DNA of 64,000 nt from Nonomuraea thailandensis (GTDB taxonomy: Bacteria; Actinomycetota; Actinomycetes; Streptosporangiales; Streptosporangiaceae), in contig NZ_JAMZEB010000002.1 of NCBI RefSeq assembly GCF_024172165.1, forward strand, positions 5,787,501 to 5,851,500. The letters are read 5' to 3'. A program made the position numbers and the translations under genes. The first letter of the stretch is position 1. The number at the start of each line of letters is the position of its first letter. This document shows positions 48,105 to 55,900 of the stretch, one piece after another. The notes under the pieces are model-generated. The model saw only the letters and a program-made list of their open reading frames with translations, ran no database searches and was not told the origin of the DNA.

Positions 48105-49816
48105 CGATCGTCCCTGGTGATCAGGTCCGCCTGGAGGCGGTACCAGCGCGCGTAGTGCCCGCCCGCGCCCATCAGCTCGGCGTGACTGCCCTGCTCGGTG
48201 ATCGCCCCGCCCTCCAGGACCACGATCCGGTCGGCCCGCCGGACGGTGGCGAAGCGGTGCGAGATGAGCACCAGGGTGCGCCCCCGGGTGCCGTCCAGGA
48301 GCCGTTCGAAGACCTCCCGCTCGGCGCGGGCGTCCAGGTGGGCGGTGGGCTCGTCCACGATCAGGGCTCGGTGGCGGCCGGCGTTCAGGGCGTACACGGC
48401 GCGCGCCAGGGCGACCTTCTGCCATTGGCCGCCCGACAGGTCGTGTCCGCCGGTGAAGGCGCGCGACAGCGGCGTGCCGAGACCCTGCGGAAGGACGTCC
48501 AGCAGGTCGAGGGCGCCGACCGCCTCCAGCGCCGCCAGGACGTCGGCGTCCGTCCCCTCGAATGCCGGATCCCCGAGCCGGACGTTGTCACGCAGCGGGA
48601 GGGGGTGACGCACGAAGTCCTGGAACACCACGGCCGCCGGGCACGTGGCGGCGGTGCCGCGCTGCGGGGTGTAGAGGCCGGTGAGCAGCTTGACCAGGGT
48701 GGTCTTGCCCGCGCCGTTGCGGCCGACGATCGCCAGCCGCTCCCCCTGCCGCACCCGCAGGTCGAGACCGTCCAGGACGGGAGCCGCGGCGTGAGGGTAG
48801 GCGAAGGTCACGCCGGTGAGCTCGATGCCACCGGTCCCGGAGGGCCGCGGAGCGGGCACCGGCTCCAGCAGGCGGGTGACGGCACGGAACGGCTCGGCGC
48901 CGTGGGCGAGGTCGAACATGTGGTGGCCGCCCGCCCCGTACGCGAAGACCAGCAGCGCGGCCACCACGCACTGCGCCAGCGCGCCCGCCTCCAGCCGCCC
49001 CGCCCCGGCCTGCCACGCCGGCACGGCGAACGTGCCGCACGCGGCGACCGCCTGCACCCCCAGCACCCACCCATACCCGCGGACCACGGCCCGCCGCCCG
49101 CGCGCCTGCGGGGCGAGGTACGCGCGCATCGCCGCCACGTAACGCCCGACGAAGAACGACTCCAGCCCGAAGACGCGGATCTCCTTGGCGGCGCCGCCCG
49201 GGCCGCCGGCCACCCCGGCCAGATAGTCGGCCCGCCGCCGGCGCCGCGCCTGATCGGGGCTGTCGGCCAGCGCCTCCACTCCCCCGGGGCCGACCAGCAT
49301 GGCCTCGATGCGCCGGTTCTGGGCCACGGCGAGCATGAGCGCGGCGGCTCCCAGCCACCACACGTGCACCGACAGCACCACCGCCCCCAGCGCCGCCGAG
49401 GCCAGCCGGCATAGCTCGCCGGCCGCGGCCACCGCCGCCGCCCCCGCCGTCCGGCCGCGGTGCCCGTGCAGGGCCAGCCGCACGTCCGCCTGCACCTGCG
49501 GGCTCTCCAGGCGCTCCAGCGGCAGGGCGGCCGTCGCGGCGCGGACGCGCGCACGCAGCACCCCGTCGACGCGGCGGGCCACCGCGGCCGCGGCCGGTTC
49601 GCGCAACGCCGCGCAGAGCTCCTGCGCGAGCAGCAGCCCCAGCAGCCCGGCCAGCGCGGCGAGCCCGCCGCCGGAGGCCAGCAGGCCGAGCGGAACGGTG
49701 CTCAGCGGCCCCAGCACCGCCGCCCCCGCCGCGAGCCCCGCGAACGGCACCGCCCGCCGCGCCCCGGCGAGCGGCAGCAATGCCATCAATCCAATGTGAC
49801 CACATCGGTCTGCCAT
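48101..49816 (-). CDS. ABC exporter half-transporter, partner A (shortened ATPase)
   Basis: 571 aa. The membrane domain is Ala/Leu-rich. The ATPase has Walker A GRNGAGKTT, signature LSGGQWQK, Walker B ALIVDEPTAHLD and H-loop ISHRFAT. Between Walker A and the Q-loop it is shortened (TPQRGTAATCPAAVVFQDF), missing roughly 20 residues that partner B retains. Start is uncertain: ATG at 49816 or ATG at 49786; the latter leaves an operator-like repeat (49791-49808) outside the gene. It is translationally coupled to partner B. The cargo is unknown. Confidence 0.88.
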   Translation of the reverse strand: MADRCGHIGLMALLPLAGARRAVPFAGLAAGAAVLGPLSTVPLGLLASGGGLAALAGLLGLLLAQELCAALREPAAAAVARRVDGVLRARVRAATAALPLERLESPQVQADVRLALHGHRGRTAGAAAVAAAGELCRLASAALGAVVLSVHVWWLGAAALMLAVAQNRRIEAMLVGPGGVEALADSPDQARRRRRADYLAGVAGGPGGAAKEIRVFGLESFFVGRYVAAMRAYLAPQARGRRAVVRGYGWVLGVQAVAACGTFAVPAWQAGAGRLEAGALAQCVVAALLVFAYGAGGHHMFDLAHGAEPFRAVTRLLEPVPAPRPSGTGGIELTGVTFAYPHAAAPVLDGLDLRVRQGERLAIVGRNGAGKTTLVKLLTGLYTPQRGTAATCPAAVVFQDFVRHPLPLRDNVRLGDPAFEGTDADVLAALEAVGALDLLDVLPQGLGTPLSRAFTGGHDLSGGQWQKVALARAVYALNAGRHRALIVDEPTAHLDARAEREVFERLLDGTRGRTLVLISHRFATVRRADRIVVLEGGAITEQGSHAELMGAGGHYARWYRLQADLITRDDR

Positions 49817-49872
49817 GCACGCGACCGTAACCCGGCCCCGCCCGACCGGTCAAACCAATGAGGTCACATCGA
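49791..49872. repeat. Two copies of an 18-bp near-palindromic motif
   Basis: CCAATGTGACCACATCGG (49791-49808) and CCAATGAGGTCACATCGA (49855-49872) match at 14 of 18 positions. The core ATGTGACCACAT is close to palindromic. They flank the 47-bp gap upstream of the ABC exporter operon; the second also covers the hydrolase stop codon. They may be operators for the exporter. Confidence 0.45.
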
Positions 49873-50682
49873 AAAGAACGCGGCCAGTGCCGAGGCCACC
49901 CCCTCCGGGTCGTTCTCCATGGGGATGTGGCCCGCCCCCGGGATGCGCACGAGCCGCGTGTTCGGCATCTCCGCGGCGAACCGCTCGGCGTGACGCACCT
50001 CCTGGAAGGTGTCCGCCTCCCCCCACACCAGCAGCTTCGGCGTCTCGTCGGCCCGCAGCGCGGGCACCAGGTCCAGGGTGTACCGGCCGTCGGCCGCGGC
50101 CGCGAGCGCCATCCAGGACCGGCAGACCCGCGGATCGTTCCAGGGGTCGAGGTAGCCGGCGACCTCCTGCTCGGAGGCCGGGCGGGCCAGCGCGGCGGTG
50201 ACCGCCTGGCGCCGCGCGGCCAGCAGGTCCTCCACCGTCGTGCCGGCCACCACCGCCGGATCCCGGTACCGCGCCACCGCCGGCACCGGCCACGAGTCGT
50301 ACGTCACCGCGTTCACCAGCGCCAGCCCGCGCACCTTCGCCACCCCGCCGGCCAGCAGGTGCTGGGCGATCCCGCCGCCGATGTCGTGGCCGGCCACGGC
50401 CAGCGGCCCGGCCTCCCCGATCGCCGCCGCGAAGCGGCCCACCCACGCCGCCAGCGCCGGAACCGTGGCCGTCTCCGCCGTCAGCTCACCCTCGGAGCGG
50501 CCCAGCCCCGGCAGGTCGACCGCGACCGGCCGCAGCCCCGCCGCGGCCAGCCGGTCGAGCACCGGCTCCCACACCCGGCTCCAGTACGTGCCGTGCAGCA
50601 GCAACACCACGGGACCCCGCTCGCCGGCCGTCAGATAGCTGGCCCGCCGCCCGTCAACCTCGATCGTCATGCGTGTGGACAT
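49864..50682 (-). CDS. Alpha/beta hydrolase (Asp-nucleophile type)
   Basis: 272 aa. LLLHGTYWSRVWEPV, DLPGLGRSEG and the nucleophile elbow VAGHDIGGG (D100) place it in the epoxide hydrolase/haloalkane dehalogenase-like branch; the base His is in IPGAGHIPMEND. Soluble, no signal peptide. ATGs at 50682 and 50670 are possible; neither has a ribosome-binding site. It is divergent from a LysR regulator, which probably controls it. The substrate is unknown. Confidence 0.83.
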   Translation of the reverse strand: MSTRMTIEVDGRRASYLTAGERGPVVLLLHGTYWSRVWEPVLDRLAAAGLRPVAVDLPGLGRSEGELTAETATVPALAAWVGRFAAAIGEAGPLAVAGHDIGGGIAQHLLAGGVAKVRGLALVNAVTYDSWPVPAVARYRDPAVVAGTTVEDLLAARRQAVTAALARPASEQEVAGYLDPWNDPRVCRSWMALAAAADGRYTLDLVPALRADETPKLLVWGEADTFQEVRHAERFAAEMPNTRLVRIPGAGHIPMENDPEGVASALAAFFSM

Positions 50683-50718
50683 GGCATAACGATGATGTTC
50701 TGCCAGCTGCCCGGTCAA

Positions 50719-50734
50719 ATACCAATTAGGGTAT
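50719..50734. promoter_or_regulatory. LysR-type box
   Basis: ATACC-N6-GGTAT inverted repeat in the 58-bp gap between the hydrolase and lysR genes, ending 6 bp before the lysR ATG. Its size and place suit a LysR autoregulatory site. Confidence 0.5.
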
Positions 50735-50740
50735 GTCGGT

Positions 50741-51604
50741 ATGACGTTAGCGCAGCTCAGAGTGCTGATCGCGGTCGCCGAGCAGGGCGGGTTCACCGCC
50801 GCGGCCGAGCTCGTGGGCATGTCCCAGCCCGCCGTCAGCCGCGCCGTCGCGAGCCTGGAGCGCGAGCTGGGCGCGGCCCTGTTCGTCCGCCACCGCGACG
50901 GCATCGCCCTCACCGAGGCCGGCCGCCGCGCGCTCGCCCGGGCCCGCGAGGCGCTGCGCCACTTCGACCTCATCCGCGCCGACGTGGCCGCCGCCAGCGG
51001 CCGGATCACCGGCGAGCTGCGCCTGGCCAGCCTTCCCAGCGCCACGGGCACGCTCGTCGCCCGGCTGCTGCGCGCCTTCACCGACCGCTACCCGCAGGTC
51101 AGGGTCCGCCTGTTCGAGGGCGTGGACGACGACGTCCGCGACTGGCTGCGGCGCGGCGCGGCCGAGGTCGGCGTCGTCACCCTCCCCGCCCCCGGCCTGC
51201 ACACCGTGCACCTGAGCACGCACGACATGGTGAGCGCCCTGCCGGCCGGCGACCCGCTCGCCGCCAGGCCCGCCGTGCGCCTGTCCGACCTGGCCGGGCG
51301 GCCGTTCATCCTGACCACCGCCGGCTGCCGCCCGCTGATCACGGGAGCGGCCATGGCAGCGGGGGTGGCGCTGGACATCGCGTTCGAGGCGAGCGGGCCG
51401 GCCGCCATCCTGGAGATGGTGGGCGCGGGGCTCGGCGTCAGCATCGTGCCCGCGCTCGGCCTGCCCGCCGGCCTGCCCGGAGTGGTCACCCGGCCGCTGG
51501 AGCCGGGGATGACGCGGTCGCTGGCGCTGGCCGTCCCGTCGCTGGAGGACTGCGCGCCGACGGTGCGCGCCTTCCTGGACGAGCTGGCCGCCTTTACATC
51601 GTAG
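50741..51604 (+). CDS. LysR-family transcriptional regulator
   Basis: 287 aa. The N-terminal winged HTH (LAQLRVLIAVAEQGGFTAAA, SQPAVSRAVASLERELG, LFVRHRDGIALTEAG) is followed by an effector-binding domain (~90-287) with the LysR pattern of a central VGVVTLPAPGLHT strand and a GAGLGVSIVPA hinge. It is divergent from an alpha/beta hydrolase gene and probably activates it in response to a substrate-related ligand. No other target is visible nearby. Confidence 0.92.
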   Translation: MTLAQLRVLIAVAEQGGFTAAAELVGMSQPAVSRAVASLERELGAALFVRHRDGIALTEAGRRALARAREALRHFDLIRADVAAASGRITGELRLASLPSATGTLVARLLRAFTDRYPQVRVRLFEGVDDDVRDWLRRGAAEVGVVTLPAPGLHTVHLSTHDMVSALPAGDPLAARPAVRLSDLAGRPFILTTAGCRPLITGAAMAAGVALDIAFEASGPAAILEMVGAGLGVSIVPALGLPAGLPGVVTRPLEPGMTRSLALAVPSLEDCAPTVRAFLDELAAFTS

Positions 51605-51733
51605 ATTTATTGGTCGGCGCGGTGTCCGACCGGATGGGACAGGCGGGGTTGACGGGCGGCTGCTTCGGGGTCAGTCTCGATCTCAAACGGTCCAAAATCA
51701 TCGTCTTGGGGGCAGACGAGTGGAGAACGGGCT

Positions 51734-52366
51734 TTGCATGACGATCTGACCCGTGTCGTCGTCATGGTGGAGGGGTCACTGCTTCAGGCCGTGGCGTTCG
51801 GGGCGCTCCTGCGCGAGATCTCCTCGGACCTGAGCGTGCTCACCGTGGTGCGCCGGCTCGACGAGTACCGCCGTGCCGTGGAGACGCGCGTCCCGGACAT
51901 CGCGCTGCTCGATGTGCGTTCGCTGCACCCGATGCTGATCGGGGTGGTCCGGCGGCTGCGGGAGACGGTGCCGACGGTGAAGATCGTGCTGGTGGTGGGC
52001 GCCATCGACCCGGGCGGCGCGCGGGAGGTGATGCGGCTCGGGGTGAGCGGGCTCTTCTCGGCCGAGGCCGATCCGCGCGGCCTGTTACGCGGGCTCGAGG
52101 TGATCGGCGCCGGTGACGTCGTGATCGACGGGGTCGCCTCCGGCCTGGTCTTCCGCGAGCCCGGCGGGCCCGCTCCCGACCTGACCGCGCACGAGCTGCG
52201 GATCCTGCGGCTGGTCGCGCGGGGCATGCGCAACGACGAGATCGCCCGGCAGCTCGCGATCAGCCAGTCGACGCTGAAGCGCAACCTCAAGCCGATCCTG
52301 ACCAAGCTGGACGCGACCGACAGGGCGGGCGCGCTGCTGGCGGCCGCCAAGGCCGGGCTCCTCTGA
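51734..52366 (+). CDS. Atypical LuxR/NarL-type response regulator (orphan)
   Basis: 210 aa. Residues 1-125 look like a receiver domain with D60 in DIALLDVRSLHP, but the usual paired acidic residues near the N-terminus are reduced to VMVEGS, and no clear Lys motif is present, so conventional phosphorylation is doubtful. The C-terminal HTH is LuxR-type (LTAHELRILRLVARGMRNDE, then STLKRNLKPILTKLDA). TTG start at 51734 has GGAGAA 8 bp upstream. No histidine kinase adjoins. A perfect terminator follows directly, overlapping its stop. Confidence 0.82.
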   Translation: MHDDLTRVVVMVEGSLLQAVAFGALLREISSDLSVLTVVRRLDEYRRAVETRVPDIALLDVRSLHPMLIGVVRRLRETVPTVKIVLVVGAIDPGGAREVMRLGVSGLFSAEADPRGLLRGLEVIGAGDVVIDGVASGLVFREPGGPAPDLTAHELRILRLVARGMRNDEIARQLAISQSTLKRNLKPILTKLDATDRAGALLAAAKAGLL

Positions 52367-52409
52367 CCGCGGGCCGCCCCGGCACGGGCGTGCCGGGGCG
52401 GCCCGCGGT
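52366..52409. terminator. Bidirectional terminator hairpin
   Basis: Perfect 19-bp stem (52366-52384 with 52391-52409), 6-nt loop, filling the whole 43-bp gap between the convergent LuxR-type and FixH-like genes, including the last base of the LuxR stop codon. Confidence 0.88.
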
Positions 52410-52946
52410 TCAGCCCGGCTGGGTGCCCACCCGCACCCTGGCGTGCGCCTCGCCCGGGATCGGGCGCTGCACGCTGACCTGGATGTCGTACTCACCGACC
52501 ATCGGCACCACCACCTCGGCCGCGTACCACCCCGCCTTTCCCGGCACCTCGGCCATCGTGATCGGCCCCGTGCGATGCGCCATCGGCATCGCGACCATGT
52601 CGGCGTACAGGGCCACGCTCGCCCGCCCGAGCGGGTCGTAGGTCCTGGTGCTGACCTGCGCCTCCACCTTGACCTTGAGATCGCCGAGATGGCGGGCCAC
52701 GACATGGATGCCCGGCACGCCGGCCGGCGCGGGGGCGGTGGCGCTCGGCACCGCGCCGGCGGCGGGCGGGGCGGGGACCGGGTCCGTCACGACGAACGCC
52801 AGCGCCGTGATCAGCGTGGCAGCCGTCAGCCCCGACCCGGCGCCGACCAGGAAGCCGACGCGGAACGCGCGGGTCCGGGTCTGCCCGGCCGGATCCGGCC
52901 TGGCGGGCCGGGTCCGCTTCGTCGCCTTCGTCCTCGTCATCGCCAT
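52410..52946 (-). CDS. Membrane-anchored FixH/YtkA-like domain protein
   Basis: 178 aa. A basic N-terminus and one membrane helix (~28-52) anchor an extracytoplasmic beta-sandwich (~80-175) containing YDPLGRASVALYADM, TITMAEVPGKAGWY-like strands and VPMVGEYDIQVSVQRP. This matches the YtkA/FixH group linked to copper or envelope redox proteins. It starts 9 bp after the giant multicopper oxidase gene, so the two are one operon and it may help metal delivery or docking. Assignment to the family is by pattern. Confidence 0.65.
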   Translation of the reverse strand: MAMTRTKATKRTRPARPDPAGQTRTRAFRVGFLVGAGSGLTAATLITALAFVVTDPVPAPPAAGAVPSATAPAPAGVPGIHVVARHLGDLKVKVEAQVSTRTYDPLGRASVALYADMVAMPMAHRTGPITMAEVPGKAGWYAAEVVVPMVGEYDIQVSVQRPIPGEAHARVRVGTQPG

Positions 52947-52955
52947 CGGACGCTC

Positions 52956-55900
52956 CTACTCTGCTCGCGATCGCATGCCGTTCACAGCCGCCGTCCCGCT
53001 GGCACCGGCGGTCCCGCTGGCGCCTGCCGCGCCGTTCGAAGCCGCCCTGGCGGGCGCCGTGCCGAACGGGTGGTCCGGCAGCTCGATGAGGTCCGGCTGC
53101 TTGGCGCCGAGGACGCGGAAGATGCCCCACTGCCCGCCCGTGAGGTGCCGGGCCAGCGTGCCCGAGCGGTAGAGGTAGTCGCCGGGAGTGCCGGCGGGCC
53201 CGCCCGCGCCGCCCGTCACGGCGGGATCGAGGTGGATGTTGTAGGCGACCCCGGGGTTGAACTGGCCCTGGAAGGCCGCGATCTGCGACTGCGGGTCGTC
53301 CGGGGAGCGCCGCCAGGTGTGCCCGTGCAGGGCGAAGCCCGTCGAGCGGGGGTCCCCGACCACCTGCGCCACGCGCAGCCGTACCGGGTCCCTGGGGTAG
53401 GCCCGGAACAGCGGCGTCGCCGGGTCGCCGTGCACCGTGCTGGAGAAGATCTTCGCCAGGTCCTGGTTCACGGCGTAGCGGTGGCTCCACGGCTCGTTGT
53501 TGTAGTTGACGGCGAACTCGCCCTGGTCCTCGGGGTCGTCGGCCTGGCGGCCAGGGGTGAGGGACAGGTCGAAGTTGTCGGGCACCGGCTGGTCGTCGGC
53601 GACGTTGCCGTTGGTGTCCTTGCGGAAGAGCGACAGGTCGCTGTTCATGAGGATCACGTGCTCGCGGAAGTCCTTGCCGTTCGGGTCCACGATCACGGCG
53701 TCCACGCCGCTCCTCAGGTCGGCTCCGGTCCTCGGGTCCTTGTACGTCGACCCCTTCGGCTCGATCACCAGCCCGCCGAAGAGGCCGTGGTGACCGTGGC
53801 CGAGCGGGTCGGCGTAGTCCTGCAGCACACCGAGGCCCGTCGCGCCGTCCTCCTCCGGCGCGTACCAGCGCAGCAGGCGCGACTGCCCCACGCCCACCAG
53901 CGTGTCCGGGGAGTTCCAGCCGACGTCGGATCCCGCACCCTGCACGTGGTAGTCGACCATGGCCGGTCGCAATCCCACCTTGGCGCTGACCGGCATCGGC
54001 TTGAAGCCGGGCACGTTGTGCTCGTTCCTGGGCGGCTGGTCCAGGCATCCCGGCAGCGTGAACCCGCCCTGCGACGGGTCGCGGAAGCCGAGCTGGCCGG
54101 GCTCCGTCCCCTCGAAGCAGTGGGGCTGCATCTTGGCCGGGTCGAGCTGGTTCTTCAGGGTCACCTCGACGCAGTCGCCGGCGTTGGCCCGGATGACGAG
54201 CGGCTCCGGCTTCCTGGTGCCGGCCTTGATCGCCGCCACGTCTTCTTCCAGCGCGTACATCGCGCCGTGCGGGTCGTGGTCACCGGCCTTGTTGTAGGTG
54301 ATGTCGTGGTTGAAGGCGACCACGGTGTACCTCTTGACCGGCGCGGTGATCGTGCCGTCGGACGCCTGCGGGCAGGGGTTGTTCTCGCCGACGACCGGCA
54401 GCCTGGCCGCCTTCTCGTCCCGGGCGGCGGGCCCGGGATTGGCGCAGGGCGGCGGGTCGCTCCCGGGCAGGAGCTGGAGCCTGCCGGTGTAGGACTGGGC
54501 GCCGTTGCAGCCGCGCACCTCCAGGATGCCCCACGTGCCGAGGAACCAGTCGTCGGCGCCGCCGTAGTTGTAGAGGTAGGAGCGCACGAAGAACGGGTCC
54601 ATCGGGCTGGGCAGCTCGTAGCCCATGTCCAGGCGCATCTCGAAGTACTCCAGCATGCCGATGTGCTGCGCCTGCACCAGGGGTGACTGCGGGTCGTTGG
54701 GCTCCTGTCGCCACCGGAACCTGTCCAGGTTGAACCCGTGGGACTCCTCCTGTGAGAGCTGGAACAGCCGCCACTTGACCTTGTCGCCCTCGAACGCCCG
54801 GGGGATCGGCGTGTTGGGCAGGCTCTCGGCCCGGAACATGCCCGCCGGGTCGAACGCGCGCCGGCGCTCGAACGGCTCAAGCCGGTAGTTGATGCCCATC
54901 ACGCCCTGGTCGTCGGCGCTGGAGGGGAACTTGGCCGGGAAGATGGGCACGCCTTCCGGGGTGACGAACCGGTCGTCGTTGGGATCGCTCGCGTCGGCGG
55001 GTTTGAACATCGGCACGTGGTCCTCGATGAAGAGCGAGAAGTTCCGGTAGGACTCTCCGTCGGTGGGGTTGCCGTGATAGTCGGTCGTGGGGACGCACCG
55101 CACGTCGACGATCGTGCCGATGCTGACCTGCGCCCCCGACTCCGAGTCGTGGAACGTGCAGCCCGGCGGATGGATGGTGGCCCCGCCGAACAGGCCGTTG
55201 TCCTGGTGCACGTTCGGGAAGAAGTGGTCGTGGAAGGAGTTCGTCGCCGTGTCGGCGTGCACGAAGTCCCGGTAGGTGTACTCCTTGTCGGGCGCGGCGG
55301 CGTCCGCGCCCTGGTCGTAGTTCCAGCCGTTGGCCGCGCCGTCGGAGGACAGCACGTCGAACTGGACCATGTGCTGGTGGATGCCCACCTCGTTGGTGAT
55401 CTGCCGCCGGTCGAAGACCGTGCCGCCGAAGTCGGCCGGCAGGTCGTTACGCAGGTGGTAGACGACGCAGTCACCCACGTTGAGCAGCGGGGAGAAGGGC
55501 TCCGGTTTCTCGCCGTTCCTGATCGCGGCGACCTTGGCGTCCCGTTCGGCCGAGGTCGTGCCGCCGACGTAGATGCGGCTCTGCGGGTTGTTCCACTGGA
55601 GGGCGCCTCCGGTGTAGCCCTGCCGGATCTGGATGGCCGAGACGAAGAACGTCTTGACCGGGATCGGCTTTCCGTCCGAGCGGGCGGCCGGGCACGGGTC
55701 CTGGAAGAACCCGCCGGGCACCTGGCCGCGGTCGTCGGCGGCGCGGATCTCCGCCGCGGTCGGCGGGAACACGGCGCCGGTCTTGCGCTCGGCGACCGAC
55801 AGCGGCGCCTTCGGCCCCTTGAAGCCGAACTTGCCCGGGATGAAGTGCGGGAACCCCGGCTCGTCGGCCGTGGGCGCCGGCGGCGCCGGATGGTCGGCGA

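Noticed and set aside
46284..49816. A RiPP or lanthipeptide cluster around the ABC exporter pair
   Set aside because: I found no precursor peptide, modifying enzyme or leader peptidase within several kilobases; the neighbours are hydrolases and regulators.
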